A DNA stretch of 64,000 nucleotides from Micrococcus lacusdianchii. Lineage in GTDB: Bacteria; Actinomycetota; Actinomycetes; Actinomycetales; Micrococcaceae. This document shows positions 53,745 through 62,092 of this stretch, piece after piece. A program made the position numbers and the translations under genes. The stretch covers positions 111,222-175,221 of the forward strand of contig NZ_JAKNUW010000005.1 of NCBI RefSeq assembly GCF_023155805.1, read 5' to 3'. Each line of letters starts with the position of its first letter. Positions within the stretch are counted from its first letter, which is position 1. A model generated the notes under the pieces. The model ran no database searches. It was given only the letters and a program-made list of their open reading frames with translations, and was not told the origin of the DNA.

Positions 53745-54296
53745 TCAGGAATACACGTGCGGGGCGAGCGTGCCCACGAAGTCCAGGTTGCGGTACTTCT
53801 CCGCGTAGTCCAGGCCGTAGCCCACCACGAACTCGTTGGGGATGTCCTTGCCGACGTACTTCACGTCGATCTCGACCTTCATGGCCTCCGGCTTGCGCAG
53901 AAGGGTGCAGATCTCCACCGACACCGGGCCGCGGGTCTCGAGGTTGGCCTTGAGCCAGGACAGGGTCAGGCCGGAGTCGATGATGTCCTCCACGATCAGC
54001 ACGTGGCGGCCGGTGAGGTCCGCGTCGAGGTCCTTGAGGATGCGCACCACGCCGGAGGACTTGGTGCCGGAACCGTAGGAGGACACGGCCATGAAGTCCA
54101 TCTCCACGTGGGAGTGCAGGGCCCGGGTGAGGTCGGCGACCACCATCACGGCACCCTTGAGCACGGCCACGATCAGCAGGTCCTTGCCCGCGTAGTCGCG
54201 GTCGATCTGCGCGGCGAGGTCCGTGATGGTGTCCTGGACCTCCTCCTTGCTCATGAGGACGTGGGTGAGGTCGTTCCGGACATCCTGTGCGTCCAT
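53745..54296 (-). CDS. hpt: Hypoxanthine phosphoribosyltransferase
   Basis: 183 aa. PRPP-binding loop VLIVEDIIDSGLTLSWL, PPi loop LLIVAVLKGAVMVVADL, MDFMAVSSYGSGTKSSG flexible loop, and VVGYGLDYAEKYRNLDFVG at the purine site. Salvages hypoxanthine and guanine. ATG at 54296, 52 bases after tilS. Confidence 0.96.
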   Translation of the reverse strand: MDAQDVRNDLTHVLMSKEEVQDTITDLAAQIDRDYAGKDLLIVAVLKGAVMVVADLTRALHSHVEMDFMAVSSYGSGTKSSGVVRILKDLDADLTGRHVLIVEDIIDSGLTLSWLKANLETRGPVSVEICTLLRKPEAMKVEIDVKYVGKDIPNEFVVGYGLDYAEKYRNLDFVGTLAPHVYS

Positions 54297-54348
54297 GGGG
54301 GTGCCGCTCCTGGGGGTCGTGCGGGTGGGGCCTGCGCCGGGGACGCGG

Positions 54349-55662
54349 TCAGCGGCCGAGGCGGCGGGGGATGAGCACCAGTCTGGCACACGGGCCCCGG
54401 CCGCCCGCCTGCCCGGGGGCCTCCGGGACGCGCGTCACATTCCGGGTAGACGCCCCGGCGCCACCGACGCCGGCGCACCCCTCCCGGACGGCCCGCACAC
54501 CCCCGGCCAGCTCCACAGGCCCGGCCGACCCGCCGCCCCGATGCGCGTCCGTGACGAGCGTCTCCACGGCGAGCACCCGCTCCCGCGAGAGGTCCTCCGC
54601 CCCAGCCCGGCGGGCGGCGCGCGCGATGACCCGGCGCCGCACGGCCGCCGGCAGGGCGGCCAGTCCGTCCAGGTCCAGCGCCACGACGACGCCGGTTCCC
54701 GCTCCGTCCGACGCGTCCGCCCCGCGCGTGGGTCCGGGCATCGGGGCCGCCTCGGGGCGGACCAGGCGCTCGAACTCGCGGGACGCCCATGCGTCCAGGG
54801 CATCGGCGTCCTCGGCAGCGAGGGCGGCGGTGCGCGCGAGGGCGGCGCGCACCCCGGGGCCGAGGCCGGCCTCGGGGTCCTCGAGAGCGGGCAGCGTGCG
54901 GGTGCGGATCCGCGAGCGCAGCAGGGCGGGGTCGCGGTTGTGGGGGTCCTCGAACCAGCTCAGGCCGGCCCAGCGGCAGATCCCCTCGGTGTCCGCGCGG
55001 GTGAGTCCGAGGAGGGGCCGGGCCACGGCCACGCCCTCGGGGAGACGGCCGCGCGGCGGGATGCCGGCGAGCGAGCGGGTGCCGGAGCCGCGGGCCAGGC
55101 CCAGGAGGACCTGTTCGGCCTGGTCGTCGGCGGTGTGGGCCGTGAGCACGAACGCGGGGGCGGGGGCGTCAGCGAAAGTGGACTCGGCCACGCGCGTTGC
55201 GTCAGCGACAGCGGCGTGGGCGGCGTGGGCGAGAGCCGCGCGTCGTGCGGTGCGGGCGGCGGCCTCGGGGCCGTCCCCGGTGGGGGCCACCGCCACACGT
55301 GCCACCGTGACGGGCGACAGGCCGAGCCGTCGGGCGGTACGCGCCGCCGCCGCCGCGACCGCCGCGCTGCCGTCCTGCAGCCCGTGGTCCACCACCGCGG
55401 CGCCGACGGGGCCGAGCCGTTCCCCTGCCCGGGTGCTGATGAGCACGGCGCAGGCCACCGTCAGGGCGAGGGAGTCCGCCCCGCCGGAGAGCGCCACGAG
55501 CGCCCGGGGGGCACGGGCAGGCTCGAGGGTGGTGGCACGGCCGGCCCCCGCCCCGACGGCCTCCTCGAGCACCGTACGGACCTCCGCGACGGCCCGGTGC
55601 AGCGGCTCCGGCCACCGAGCGCGCGGGGGCCATGGAGCCGACGTCGGCAGACCCGGAAGCAT
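54349..55662 (-). CDS. tilS: tRNA(Ile)-lysidine synthase TilS
   Basis: 437 aa. ATP-pyrophosphatase P-loop LVALSGGADSLAL near residue 55, [52 protein letters not shown]. The C-terminal half is poorly conserved and helical. Converts the CAU anticodon of tRNA-Ile to lysidine. ATG at 55662 taken; a GTG precedes it directly. Confidence 0.93.
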   Translation of the reverse strand: MLPGLPTSAPWPPRARWPEPLHRAVAEVRTVLEEAVGAGAGRATTLEPARAPRALVALSGGADSLALTVACAVLISTRAGERLGPVGAAVVDHGLQDGSAAVAAAAARTARRLGLSPVTVARVAVAPTGDGPEAAARTARRAALAHAAHAAVADATRVAESTFADAPAPAFVLTAHTADDQAEQVLLGLARGSGTRSLAGIPPRGRLPEGVAVARPLLGLTRADTEGICRWAGLSWFEDPHNRDPALLRSRIRTRTLPALEDPEAGLGPGVRAALARTAALAAEDADALDAWASREFERLVRPEAAPMPGPTRGADASDGAGTGVVVALDLDGLAALPAAVRRRVIARAARRAGAEDLSRERVLAVETLVTDAHRGGGSAGPVELAGGVRAVREGCAGVGGAGASTRNVTRVPEAPGQAGGRGPCARLVLIPRRLGR

Positions 55663-55678
55663 CACCGGAGGCGGCCTG

Positions 55679-56845
55679 TCAGGCCTCGGCGCGGATGCGC
55701 GCCACCCAGGTGTCCGGGGCGTGGATCTCGGCCTCGCTGGGCAGCAGCTCGGGGGCGTCCCACACCACGTTGAACCCGTCCATGCCGATCTGCGAGACCA
55801 CCGCGCCCACGAATCGCTGACCGTCCCGGTACTGGGCCATCTTGGCGTCCATGCCCAGGATCCGGCGGATGGCCCGGTCCACGGCGGACCGGCGGTCCCC
55901 GCGCTCGTCGAACCGGCGGCGGATGGTCTTCACCGAGGACACCACGGAGGAGTCCATGGCATCCATGACGACGTTCGCGTGCCCCTCCAGCAGGGACATC
56001 ACCGCGGTCACGCGGGACAGGCGCTCCCGGTCCTCCTCGTCCTGCAGGGCGCCCAGCAGGCCCAGGCTCGGCCGACCCGACGTCCCGCCGCGCCCTCCCC
56101 CGGCCAGGGGGTTCGCGGCGGCCAGGGCGGAGCGCAGGCGCTCGGGCAGCGACTCGGCCTTGTCGAACAGGCCGCCGGTCAGGCCCGTGATCTCTGCCTG
56201 CAGGTGCTCGCGCAGCCACGGGGCCGCGGCGAACTGCACACGGTGGGTCTGCTCGTGCAGGCACACCCACAGCCGGAAGTCGGCGGGGTCCACGTGGATC
56301 TCCCGGCGGACCTGCACCACGTTCGGCACCACGAGCATCAGGCGTCCGCCCGCCGGCCCGGCGGGGGCGCCGTCGGGCCCGGGGAGGGCGCTGAACGGGT
56401 CGTACTGACCGAGCACCTTGGCGGAGAGCCACGCGAGGATCCCGCCCATCTCCACGGCGGTGGCGCGCGTGGTCACGGGCAGCGTGGCGGCCTCGTACTC
56501 CGCAGGACGGGAGGCCTGCAGGTGCGCGAACGTGGGACCCAGCAGTGCGGCGAACGACTGCGTGTTGGCGCGGGACCACGTGGGCCTGTCCACCACGAGG
56601 ACCTGGGAGTCGCGCAGCTCGCGGGCGGCCTCGAGGCCGGTGAGCCGGTGCACGTGGGGCACGGCGGCCTCCGCGGCGGCGCGCAGGCCCTCGGCCTCCC
56701 GCCGCGCCTCCCGCGCGGTGGTCCGCGGCCCGGCGGCGGTCAGGGCCTCGGCCGTGCGGGAGGCGAACGCCCAGTCCACGGGGTGCACGAGGGGCTCCCC
56801 GGACGAGCCGGTGCGGCCGGGCGTACGGGGCTGGTCTGCGCTCAT
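55679..56845 (-). CDS. DUF2342 zinc-dependent metalloprotease
   Basis: 388 aa. Zinc motif WVCLHEQTHRVQFAAAPW (HExxH) in the middle, LEGHANVVMDAMD near the C-terminus holds the third ligand region, RRILGMDAKMAQYRDG is the family motif. Actinobacterial 'coenzyme F420 biosynthesis-associated' or DUF2342 family; physiological substrate unknown. Always between dacB and tilS. ATG at 56845; one more in-frame ATG nine bases upstream. Confidence 0.9.
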   Translation of the reverse strand: MSADQPRTPGRTGSSGEPLVHPVDWAFASRTAEALTAAGPRTTAREARREAEGLRAAAEAAVPHVHRLTGLEAARELRDSQVLVVDRPTWSRANTQSFAALLGPTFAHLQASRPAEYEAATLPVTTRATAVEMGGILAWLSAKVLGQYDPFSALPGPDGAPAGPAGGRLMLVVPNVVQVRREIHVDPADFRLWVCLHEQTHRVQFAAAPWLREHLQAEITGLTGGLFDKAESLPERLRSALAAANPLAGGGRGGTSGRPSLGLLGALQDEEDRERLSRVTAVMSLLEGHANVVMDAMDSSVVSSVKTIRRRFDERGDRRSAVDRAIRRILGMDAKMAQYRDGQRFVGAVVSQIGMDGFNVVWDAPELLPSEAEIHAPDTWVARIRAEA

Positions 56846-56895
56846 GGCCTCCATCCCACCACAGGCCCGGATACGGCACCGGCCCCGGGGTCCCG

Positions 56896-58350
56896 TCAGA
56901 GGGCGGCGACGGCGGCCACGGCCTCGTCGATCGCCGCCCGCGCCGGCGCGATCTCCCAGTCCACCTCGGAGCACACAACGCTGAACGCGAGGACGCGCCC
57001 CGTCGTCGTGGTGACGGTGCCCGTGAGGGAGACGGTCTGGTCCAGGGTTCCGGTCTTGGCGGCGACGGCGTCGCGCGCCGGCGCGACGGGGAACCGCTCC
57101 CCCAGGGTGGAGTCCTCCCCGGGGCGCGGCAGCGCGTCCAGAACGAGGGTGCGGGCCGGGTCGGCGGACAGCCCCGTGACCACCCCGACGAGCTGGGAGG
57201 CGCTCAGCCGGTTGGCCACGGCGAGCCCGGAGGCGTCGACGACGTCCATGCCCGCCGTGTCCACGCCGATCTGGGCCGCCTCGCGCTCCAGGAGCGCGGC
57301 GGCGCCCGCGTGGGTGGCCGGCAGCCCGGCGGCCGCGGCGGCGGTGTGGGCGAGGGCCTCGGCGACCTGGTTCTCGGAGTGGGCGAGCAGGTACTCCACC
57401 TGGTCGCCGACGGGCGCGGAGCGCACCTCGGCCACGGGTTCGGCGGCGCGGACCCGCTCCCGCGGCGCGTCCGTGGCCGGGATCTCCTCCCGCACGGCCA
57501 CCTCCACGGCGGCCCCGTCGGCGTCCGCGAGGGCGGCCAGCTCCGCCTGGAAGGCGCGGGCGGAGGCCGCGGCCGGGTCGGCCACGCGGTCCTGGCCCGT
57601 GCCGGGCCTCGCCCGCCCGCCGTAGGTGGCCAGCGGCTGGACGGGGGCGATGTTGCCGCTCTCCACCATCCCGTCCGACCATGCCGGGTTCAGGGGGTCC
57701 GCGTCCTCGAACAGGCGCAGGTCCGTGCTCACCACCACGCGGCCGGTGACGCCGCGCTCGGCCAGCCCGGCCAGGGTCCGCTCAGCGAGGGTGCGCAGGC
57801 CGGCGCGGCCGTCCACGCGGGACGGGTCTGAGGCCCCGGTGCCCAGCAGGACGTCCCCGCCGCCCACCAGGACCAGCTCGACGGTGCCGCCCTCGTCGGG
57901 CGGTAGGGCCACCACGCGGGTGGGCAGGGTGGCCTCCGGGCCGAGCTCGCCCACGACGGCGGCCCCCGTCAGGATCTTCACCGCCGACGCCGGGGCCACG
58001 GGCTCGTCCGCTGAGCGGGAGTACAGCACCCGCCCCGTGGCGAGGTCGCGGAACTCCGCGGACACCGTCCCCGGCGCCTGCGCCAGTCCCGGCTCGACGG
58101 CGGCCGCCACCTCCGCGGGGGACGGCACCTCCCCGGGGGCCGAGGGGGAGGTCTGCGGCGTCGGGGACGCGGGTGCCGTCGTCGTCGGGGAAGGCGCCGG
58201 AGCGGAGGAGACCGCCGCCGGCGCCGGCGGCGAGGCCAGGCGCGGGAGCAGGAAGTCCCGGGTCAGCATGCCGAGCAGGGTGGCCACCGCCAGGGCCAGC
58301 AGCACGCAGAGGACGACGAGCGTGCGGTCGGAGCGGCGGTGGTCGGTCAC
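56896..58350 (-). CDS. dacB: D-alanyl-D-alanine carboxypeptidase/endopeptidase (PBP4, DacB family)
   Basis: 484 aa. N-terminal membrane helix ([19 protein letters not shown]) and a Pro/Ser/Thr linker place the enzyme outside the membrane. Penicillin-binding motifs: SAVK in [13 protein letters not shown] in [18 protein letters not shown] in [15 protein letters not shown]. Trims peptidoglycan. GTG start with TAGAAC six bases upstream. Confidence 0.93.
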   Translation of the reverse strand: MTDHRRSDRTLVVLCVLLALAVATLLGMLTRDFLLPRLASPPAPAAVSSAPAPSPTTTAPASPTPQTSPSAPGEVPSPAEVAAAVEPGLAQAPGTVSAEFRDLATGRVLYSRSADEPVAPASAVKILTGAAVVGELGPEATLPTRVVALPPDEGGTVELVLVGGGDVLLGTGASDPSRVDGRAGLRTLAERTLAGLAERGVTGRVVVSTDLRLFEDADPLNPAWSDGMVESGNIAPVQPLATYGGRARPGTGQDRVADPAAASARAFQAELAALADADGAAVEVAVREEIPATDAPRERVRAAEPVAEVRSAPVGDQVEYLLAHSENQVAEALAHTAAAAAGLPATHAGAAALLEREAAQIGVDTAGMDVVDASGLAVANRLSASQLVGVVTGLSADPARTLVLDALPRPGEDSTLGERFPVAPARDAVAAKTGTLDQTVSLTGTVTTTTGRVLAFSVVCSEVDWEIAPARAAIDEAVAAVAAL

Positions 58351-58356
58351 CCCCCG

Positions 58357-58362
58357 GTTCTA
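58357..58362 (-). promoter_or_regulatory. Leaderless -10 element TAGAAC of dacB
   Basis: TAGAAC on the minus strand, six bases, then the GTG at 58350. Confidence 0.45.
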
Positions 58363-58480
58363 CCACGCGGCCCCGGGAGCACCCCTGGCCGACCCCTCGC
58401 ACCCCGGCGGTAGGCTGGCCCCAGTTCCGCCGGGCGGCGCGCCCGCCGCCCGGGACCCGTTCCTGTGTGAAGGAGAAGCC

Positions 58481-59068
58481 ATGGCGCACGACGTCACCAT
58501 CGAGATCCCCGCGGGCTCCCGCGTGAAGTACGAGTTCGACCACGAGACCGGCCGCCTGCGCCTGGATCGCGTGCTGTTCACCTCGATGCAGTACCCCACG
58601 CACTACGGCTACTTCGAGAACACCCTCGGCGAGGACGGCGACCCGCTGGACGCGCTGGTCTACCTGCCCGGCTTCGACCTGGTGCCCGGCTGCATCGTGG
58701 AGGCCCGGCCGGTGGGCGTGTTCAACATGACCGACGACGGCGGCGGAGACGCCAAGCTGCTGTGCGTCCCCGCGGACAAGCGGTTCGACCACATCGTGGA
58801 GCTCGAGGACGTCGAGGAGTCCCTCAAGTCCGAGATCGAGCACTTCTTCACCCGCTACAAGGACCTCGAGCCGGGCAAGTGGGTCAAGGCCGAGGGCTGG
58901 CAGGGCCGCGCGGACGCGGAGAAGGAGCTCGAGGCCTCGATCGAGCGCTTCGCCGCCGCCGGTGAACACTCCCCGTCCGACGAGCCGCAGGGCCGTGACG
59001 TGGACACCGAGGAGGCCGAGCCGGCCACCGAGGAGGGCTCCGAGACCGACGTGCCGCAGGGCCGCTGA
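58481..59068 (+). CDS. ppa: Inorganic pyrophosphatase (family I)
   Basis: 195 aa. Signature [15 protein letters not shown] binds Mg and PPi; [15 protein letters not shown] and [14 protein letters not shown] complete the active site. About 30 extra acidic C-terminal residues contain [10 protein letters not shown] and end DVPQGR, an imperfect repeat absent from most homologues. ATG at 58481 after GAAGGAGA; longer open frame upstream is a shadow. Divergent from dacB, the conserved actinobacterial arrangement. Confidence 0.97.
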   Translation: MAHDVTIEIPAGSRVKYEFDHETGRLRLDRVLFTSMQYPTHYGYFENTLGEDGDPLDALVYLPGFDLVPGCIVEARPVGVFNMTDDGGGDAKLLCVPADKRFDHIVELEDVEESLKSEIEHFFTRYKDLEPGKWVKAEGWQGRADAEKELEASIERFAAAGEHSPSDEPQGRDVDTEEAEPATEEGSETDVPQGR

Positions 59069-59123
59069 CCGCTCATCCCCGATCCGGCGGGCGGGCCGCT
59101 GACCCCCCTCCGCCGACCCGACC

Positions 59124-59167
59124 GACGACGCCGGCCGCTCCCCTCCGAGGGGGCGGCCGTCGTCGTC
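59124..59167. terminator. 19-bp hairpin between ppa and the AlbA_2 gene
   Basis: Arms 59124-59142 and 59149-59167, one mismatch and one G-T pair, outer stem GACGACG/CGTCGTC; convergent genes. Confidence 0.8.
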
Positions 59168-59193
59168 TCGGCAGGCGTTCTGCGGGCTGTCCC

Positions 59194-60948
59194 TCAGGAA
59201 TCCTCGACGAGGTGATAGAGGGTTCCCCGGATCCCCTGGCCGCCTTCGCGACGGACCCGGCCCATGTCCATCAGTCGGGCGAGCGCGTACCTCACCTGGT
59301 TGTCACTCAGCCCGGTCGCGGCAACGAGTCCTGCGACCGACTGAGGCCCGTTGGTATCCATGTGGATGACGATACGCGCCTGGTTGGGATGTGGCGGACG
59401 GTGATCCGTGCGCGCAGCAACGGACGGAGGACGGGAGGCCTCACGTTCCGACACCCGTCTCCCGGTGTAGCTCAACGCGGCGGTGTCCTCATCGACGGCG
59501 ATCAGCCCCCACCGTGACAGCGCACCGATCGCGCCACGGGCCTCGTCGGCCGACAGGGGAGAGAACTCGCGCCTGACCCTTGCGAGGTCCCAGACCGCTC
59601 CGTCCTCAGCCTCCAGGAGGAGCCACTTCTGCACAGCACTGAGCTCCCTACCCCCGGATGCTGTCGCCAGCCATCGCTCCTGCGCGGCGTCGAACATGGG
59701 TCCACGCCACAGCTTGGCTGTAACGGTGACCCCACTGTCGAAGATCTGCGGCCGCTTCAGCCCGCGCTCGCGCAGAGAACGGAAGATCTCTAGGATTCCG
59801 CCGCCTTCGCCCTCGATGACCCGGTCGCCGTGAGCAGTCCGGAGGTGGGTTGCCAAGCGGTAGAGGTGTCGATTCACCTCCGACCTCGTCAGATGTCCTG
59901 CCGAGAGCTGCTCCCAGGAGAAGGCCGAAAGTCGCCCCGGGTTCATGATTAAGAGGGAGCGTCCGTCGATGCGGATGTCGATCCCTCGCGAGGCCGTGTG
60001 GGGTGAGAGGTCTCGATGCACCAATGCGTTCGCCACGGCTTCGCGCACGGCCCTTCCCGGAAACTCCGGGAGATCTCGCATGCTCCCGTCGACCGTGTAC
60101 GTCTGCCGGGTCGCGAGATTCTGCTCGATCCAGGCCGTGACCGACGCGAGCAGATCCGGAAGCGGACCTTCGAATCGCTGAAGGTTCTGTGTTCGCGCCG
60201 GGCCCTGGTCCGCCGGGAGACGCACAGCCGCGGTCACCGTGAGCTGTGGGCAGGGCCCTTGGGGGAACTCTCCGATGGCGTAGAGGCCGGCGACCGTCGG
60301 GGTGCCGTGGGCGTCGACGACACCGACCCTGCGCAACACAGCCCCATCGGACATGCCGCGCAGACGGGGTGTCCCGTTCTTGAGGCTCCGGAGCAGTGCG
60401 TCTCGGAGGTCGGCATCGAAGTCGTCCGTCGTTGCCGTGGGGACGGGAAGCAGGTCATGGTCGACGGTGGTCGCCTCGATGATCTTCTGTGCTTCGAGGT
60501 ACCGGAGGTCGTCCTCGCTCATGACGTGGTCGCCGTCTCCCTGACGGAAGTAGGCGCGATTCTCGAAGAGGGCCGGCCGCTGGCTCAGCAGAACGGGGCG
60601 GATCTTCGCCACCACCACGGCGACTCCGTCCACATCGAGGACCGCCGAGTCGATGTGTGGCGAGGGCGTCACTGCATCACGTGTCACTCCGACGAGTCCG
60701 TCTCTCACGGTGGCGGGATCCGCCACACCCGCGATGGAGAAGTCATTGGCCTCGTCGACACCGAGGATGATCACACCGCCCTCGGGCGTGTTGGCGAATG
60801 CACAGACAGATTCGCCGATGCGCTCGGGCAGCCCGCCCGCGGCACGCTTGACCTCGATGTCCGCGGTGTCGCCATGGACCAGCCGAAGATAGTCGAGGAT
60901 GTCGTCCAGCTCCGCTCTGTCCATACTCATACTGAGAAACTTAGACAC
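59194..60948 (-). CDS. AlbA_2/HATPase_c_4 putative transcriptional regulator (Schlafen-like N-domain)
   Basis: 584 aa from the GTG at 60948, or 578/576 aa from ATGs at 60930/60924; no good ribosome site at any. N-terminal AlbA_2 domain (IEVKRAAGGLPERIGESVCA, FANTPEGGVIILGVDE), central HATPase_c_4-like region (FPGRAVREAVANALVHRDLS), then winged-helix segments ending GLSDNQVRYALARLMDMGRV. Such proteins are poorly characterised DNA-binding regulators, some near defence islands. GC content is lower than in neighbours, hinting at transfer. A symmetric motif overlaps its start region. Confidence 0.85.
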   Translation of the reverse strand: MSKFLSMSMDRAELDDILDYLRLVHGDTADIEVKRAAGGLPERIGESVCAFANTPEGGVIILGVDEANDFSIAGVADPATVRDGLVGVTRDAVTPSPHIDSAVLDVDGVAVVVAKIRPVLLSQRPALFENRAYFRQGDGDHVMSEDDLRYLEAQKIIEATTVDHDLLPVPTATTDDFDADLRDALLRSLKNGTPRLRGMSDGAVLRRVGVVDAHGTPTVAGLYAIGEFPQGPCPQLTVTAAVRLPADQGPARTQNLQRFEGPLPDLLASVTAWIEQNLATRQTYTVDGSMRDLPEFPGRAVREAVANALVHRDLSPHTASRGIDIRIDGRSLLIMNPGRLSAFSWEQLSAGHLTRSEVNRHLYRLATHLRTAHGDRVIEGEGGGILEIFRSLRERGLKRPQIFDSGVTVTAKLWRGPMFDAAQERWLATASGGRELSAVQKWLLLEAEDGAVWDLARVRREFSPLSADEARGAIGALSRWGLIAVDEDTAALSYTGRRVSEREASRPPSVAARTDHRPPHPNQARIVIHMDTNGPQSVAGLVAATGLSDNQVRYALARLMDMGRVRREGGQGIRGTLYHLVEDS

Positions 60949-60977
60949 CCCCTTTCCCAGTTTCCAAGTTTCCCAGT
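60931..60977 (-). promoter_or_regulatory. Symmetric motif at the start of the AlbA_2 gene
   Basis: ACTGAGAAACTTAGA (60931-60945) and, inverted, ACTGGGAAACTTGGA (60963-60977) match at 13 of 15 bases with a 17-base spacer that holds a third TTTCCCAGT half. On the minus strand the right part reads as tandem CTGGGAAA/CTTGGAAA/CTGGGAAA octamers. Probable operator, likely self-recognition by the encoded regulator. Confidence 0.6.
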
Positions 60978-61093
60978 CTCGTCCTCATCCGCAGTGCGCG
61001 AGAGAGCTGGGCCACCGGCATCGGCATCGGCGCGCGTAGGCGTGCGGGAACCCGCAATGGTGAAGCAACGCGGCCCTGGCAGAATCAGGCCCC

Positions 61094-61732
61094 ATGTTCG
61101 TGCTCACCCTCAACCAGCGGGACACCCCCGACGCCGGCGACCGCGTGGACGCGCTGCTGCGCACGCTGCGCGACGCCGAGCCCGCCGTCCCCGGGCTGCG
61201 CACCGCCCCCCTGCCGTTCGCCCGGTCCGTGGGGGACGAGGCGATCGGCGTGGTCGAGGACCCGCACACCGCCGTGGACGTGGCGCTGCGCGCGCTGCGG
61301 GAGCGGCGCTGGAACGTCGGGATCGGCGTCGGGAGCGTGACGTGCGCGGACGGCTCCGCGAGCCTGCCCGCCTCGGGGGACGTCAACGACGCCGGCGGGC
61401 CGGGCCTCGCCGCGGCGCGCCGGGCCGTGGAGGCGGCGGCGCTGTCCACCGCGCGCATCCCGCTGGCCGTGCGCGGCCGGGACGAGGAGGCCGCCGCGGA
61501 GGCCGAGGCCGTGCTCAAGCTCGTGGGGCAGCTGGTGTGGACGCGCACCGCCGCCGAATGGGCGGTGCTGGACCTGCTCGTGCCGGGCGTGCGGGGTCAG
61601 CAGAGGCCGGCCGCGGAGGCGCTCGGGATCACCGTGCAGGCCGTGTCCCAGGCCGTGCAGCGCTCGTTCTGGAACGAGGAGCACGCGTGCCGCCCGGCCG
61701 CGGCCCGGCTGCTGGGCCTCGCGGGCGGCTGA
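61094..61732 (+). CDS. Helix-turn-helix DNA-binding protein (actinobacterial SatD/MarR-like)
   Basis: 212 aa. N-terminal MFVLTLNQRDTPDAGDRVDAL resembles a family of actinobacterial proteins with an alpha/beta sensor-like part (VGDEAIGVVEDPHTAVDVAL, WNVGIGVGSV) followed by a C-terminal HTH (AAEALGITVQAVSQAVQRSF). Target unknown. CAGAAT eight bases before the ATG may be a leaderless -10. Divergent from the AlbA_2 gene across a 145-base gap carrying the symmetric motif. Confidence 0.75.
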   Translation: MFVLTLNQRDTPDAGDRVDALLRTLRDAEPAVPGLRTAPLPFARSVGDEAIGVVEDPHTAVDVALRALRERRWNVGIGVGSVTCADGSASLPASGDVNDAGGPGLAAARRAVEAAALSTARIPLAVRGRDEEAAAEAEAVLKLVGQLVWTRTAAEWAVLDLLVPGVRGQQRPAAEALGITVQAVSQAVQRSFWNEEHACRPAAARLLGLAGG

Positions 61733-61752
61733 CCCTCTCCCCGGCGCGCGGC

Positions 61753-61964
61753 TCAGCGCGGATCGGGCAGGGTGGCGTGCCCGGCGACCAGCTTGAGATG
61801 CCACACGGGACCGAGCCAGCGCTGGGCCGAGCGGTCGGTCGCCAGGTCGGCCGCCGCGAGCACCGCGCCCAGGGCGGTGCCCGCCGCGCGCCGGCGCCGT
61901 TCGGGCACGGCGGCCCGACCAGACCGCGCCACACCCGTGCCGCCACGTCGCCCCTCTCGGTCAC
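61753..61964 (-). pseudogene. Candidate small helical gene broken by one indel
   Basis: A GTG at 61964 with GGAGGG upstream opens VTERGDVAARVWRGLVGP; a single-base shift at about 61911 would continue into VPERRRRAAGTALGAVLAAA and end VWHLKLVAGHATLPDPR at 61753. Joined, this is a coherent helical protein of about 70 aa. A 51-aa ORF from the GTG at 61908 is the unbroken alternative. No family known; it could also be chance. Confidence 0.3.
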
Positions 61965-61966
61965 CC

Positions 61967-62002
61967 CGCTCGTCCCTCCGCTCGTCTGTCCGGTCGTCCG
62001 TC
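61967..62002 (+). repeat. Three degenerate 12-base tandem repeats
   Basis: CGCTCGTCCCTC, CGCTCGTCTGTC and CGGTCGTCCGTC follow each other, with a decayed fourth unit to about 62012. Non-coding. Confidence 0.55.
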
Positions 62003-62030
62003 CGCCTGGACGCCCCGCCCCGCGCCGGAT

Positions 62031-62077
62031 CGGATGTCCGGACCGGAGTCCCGCCCGCATCCCGGGCCGGACATCCG
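62031..62077 (-). terminator. Hairpin after the HAD phosphatase gene
   Basis: CGGATGTCCGG (62031-62041) pairs perfectly with CCGGACATCCG (62067-62077), 25-base loop, 3' of the stop at 62093. Confidence 0.55.
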
Positions 62078-62092
62078 GCACGCGCGCGGCGA

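Noticed and set aside
57626..58480. Long N-terminal extension of pyrophosphatase
   Set aside because: The open frame upstream of 58481 is antisense to dacB, has the wrong composition, and a strong GAAGGAGA site marks the ATG at 58481.
61967..62012. Possible CRISPR or clustered repeat
   Set aside because: Only three degenerate 12-base units in direct contact, with no spacers and no cas genes.
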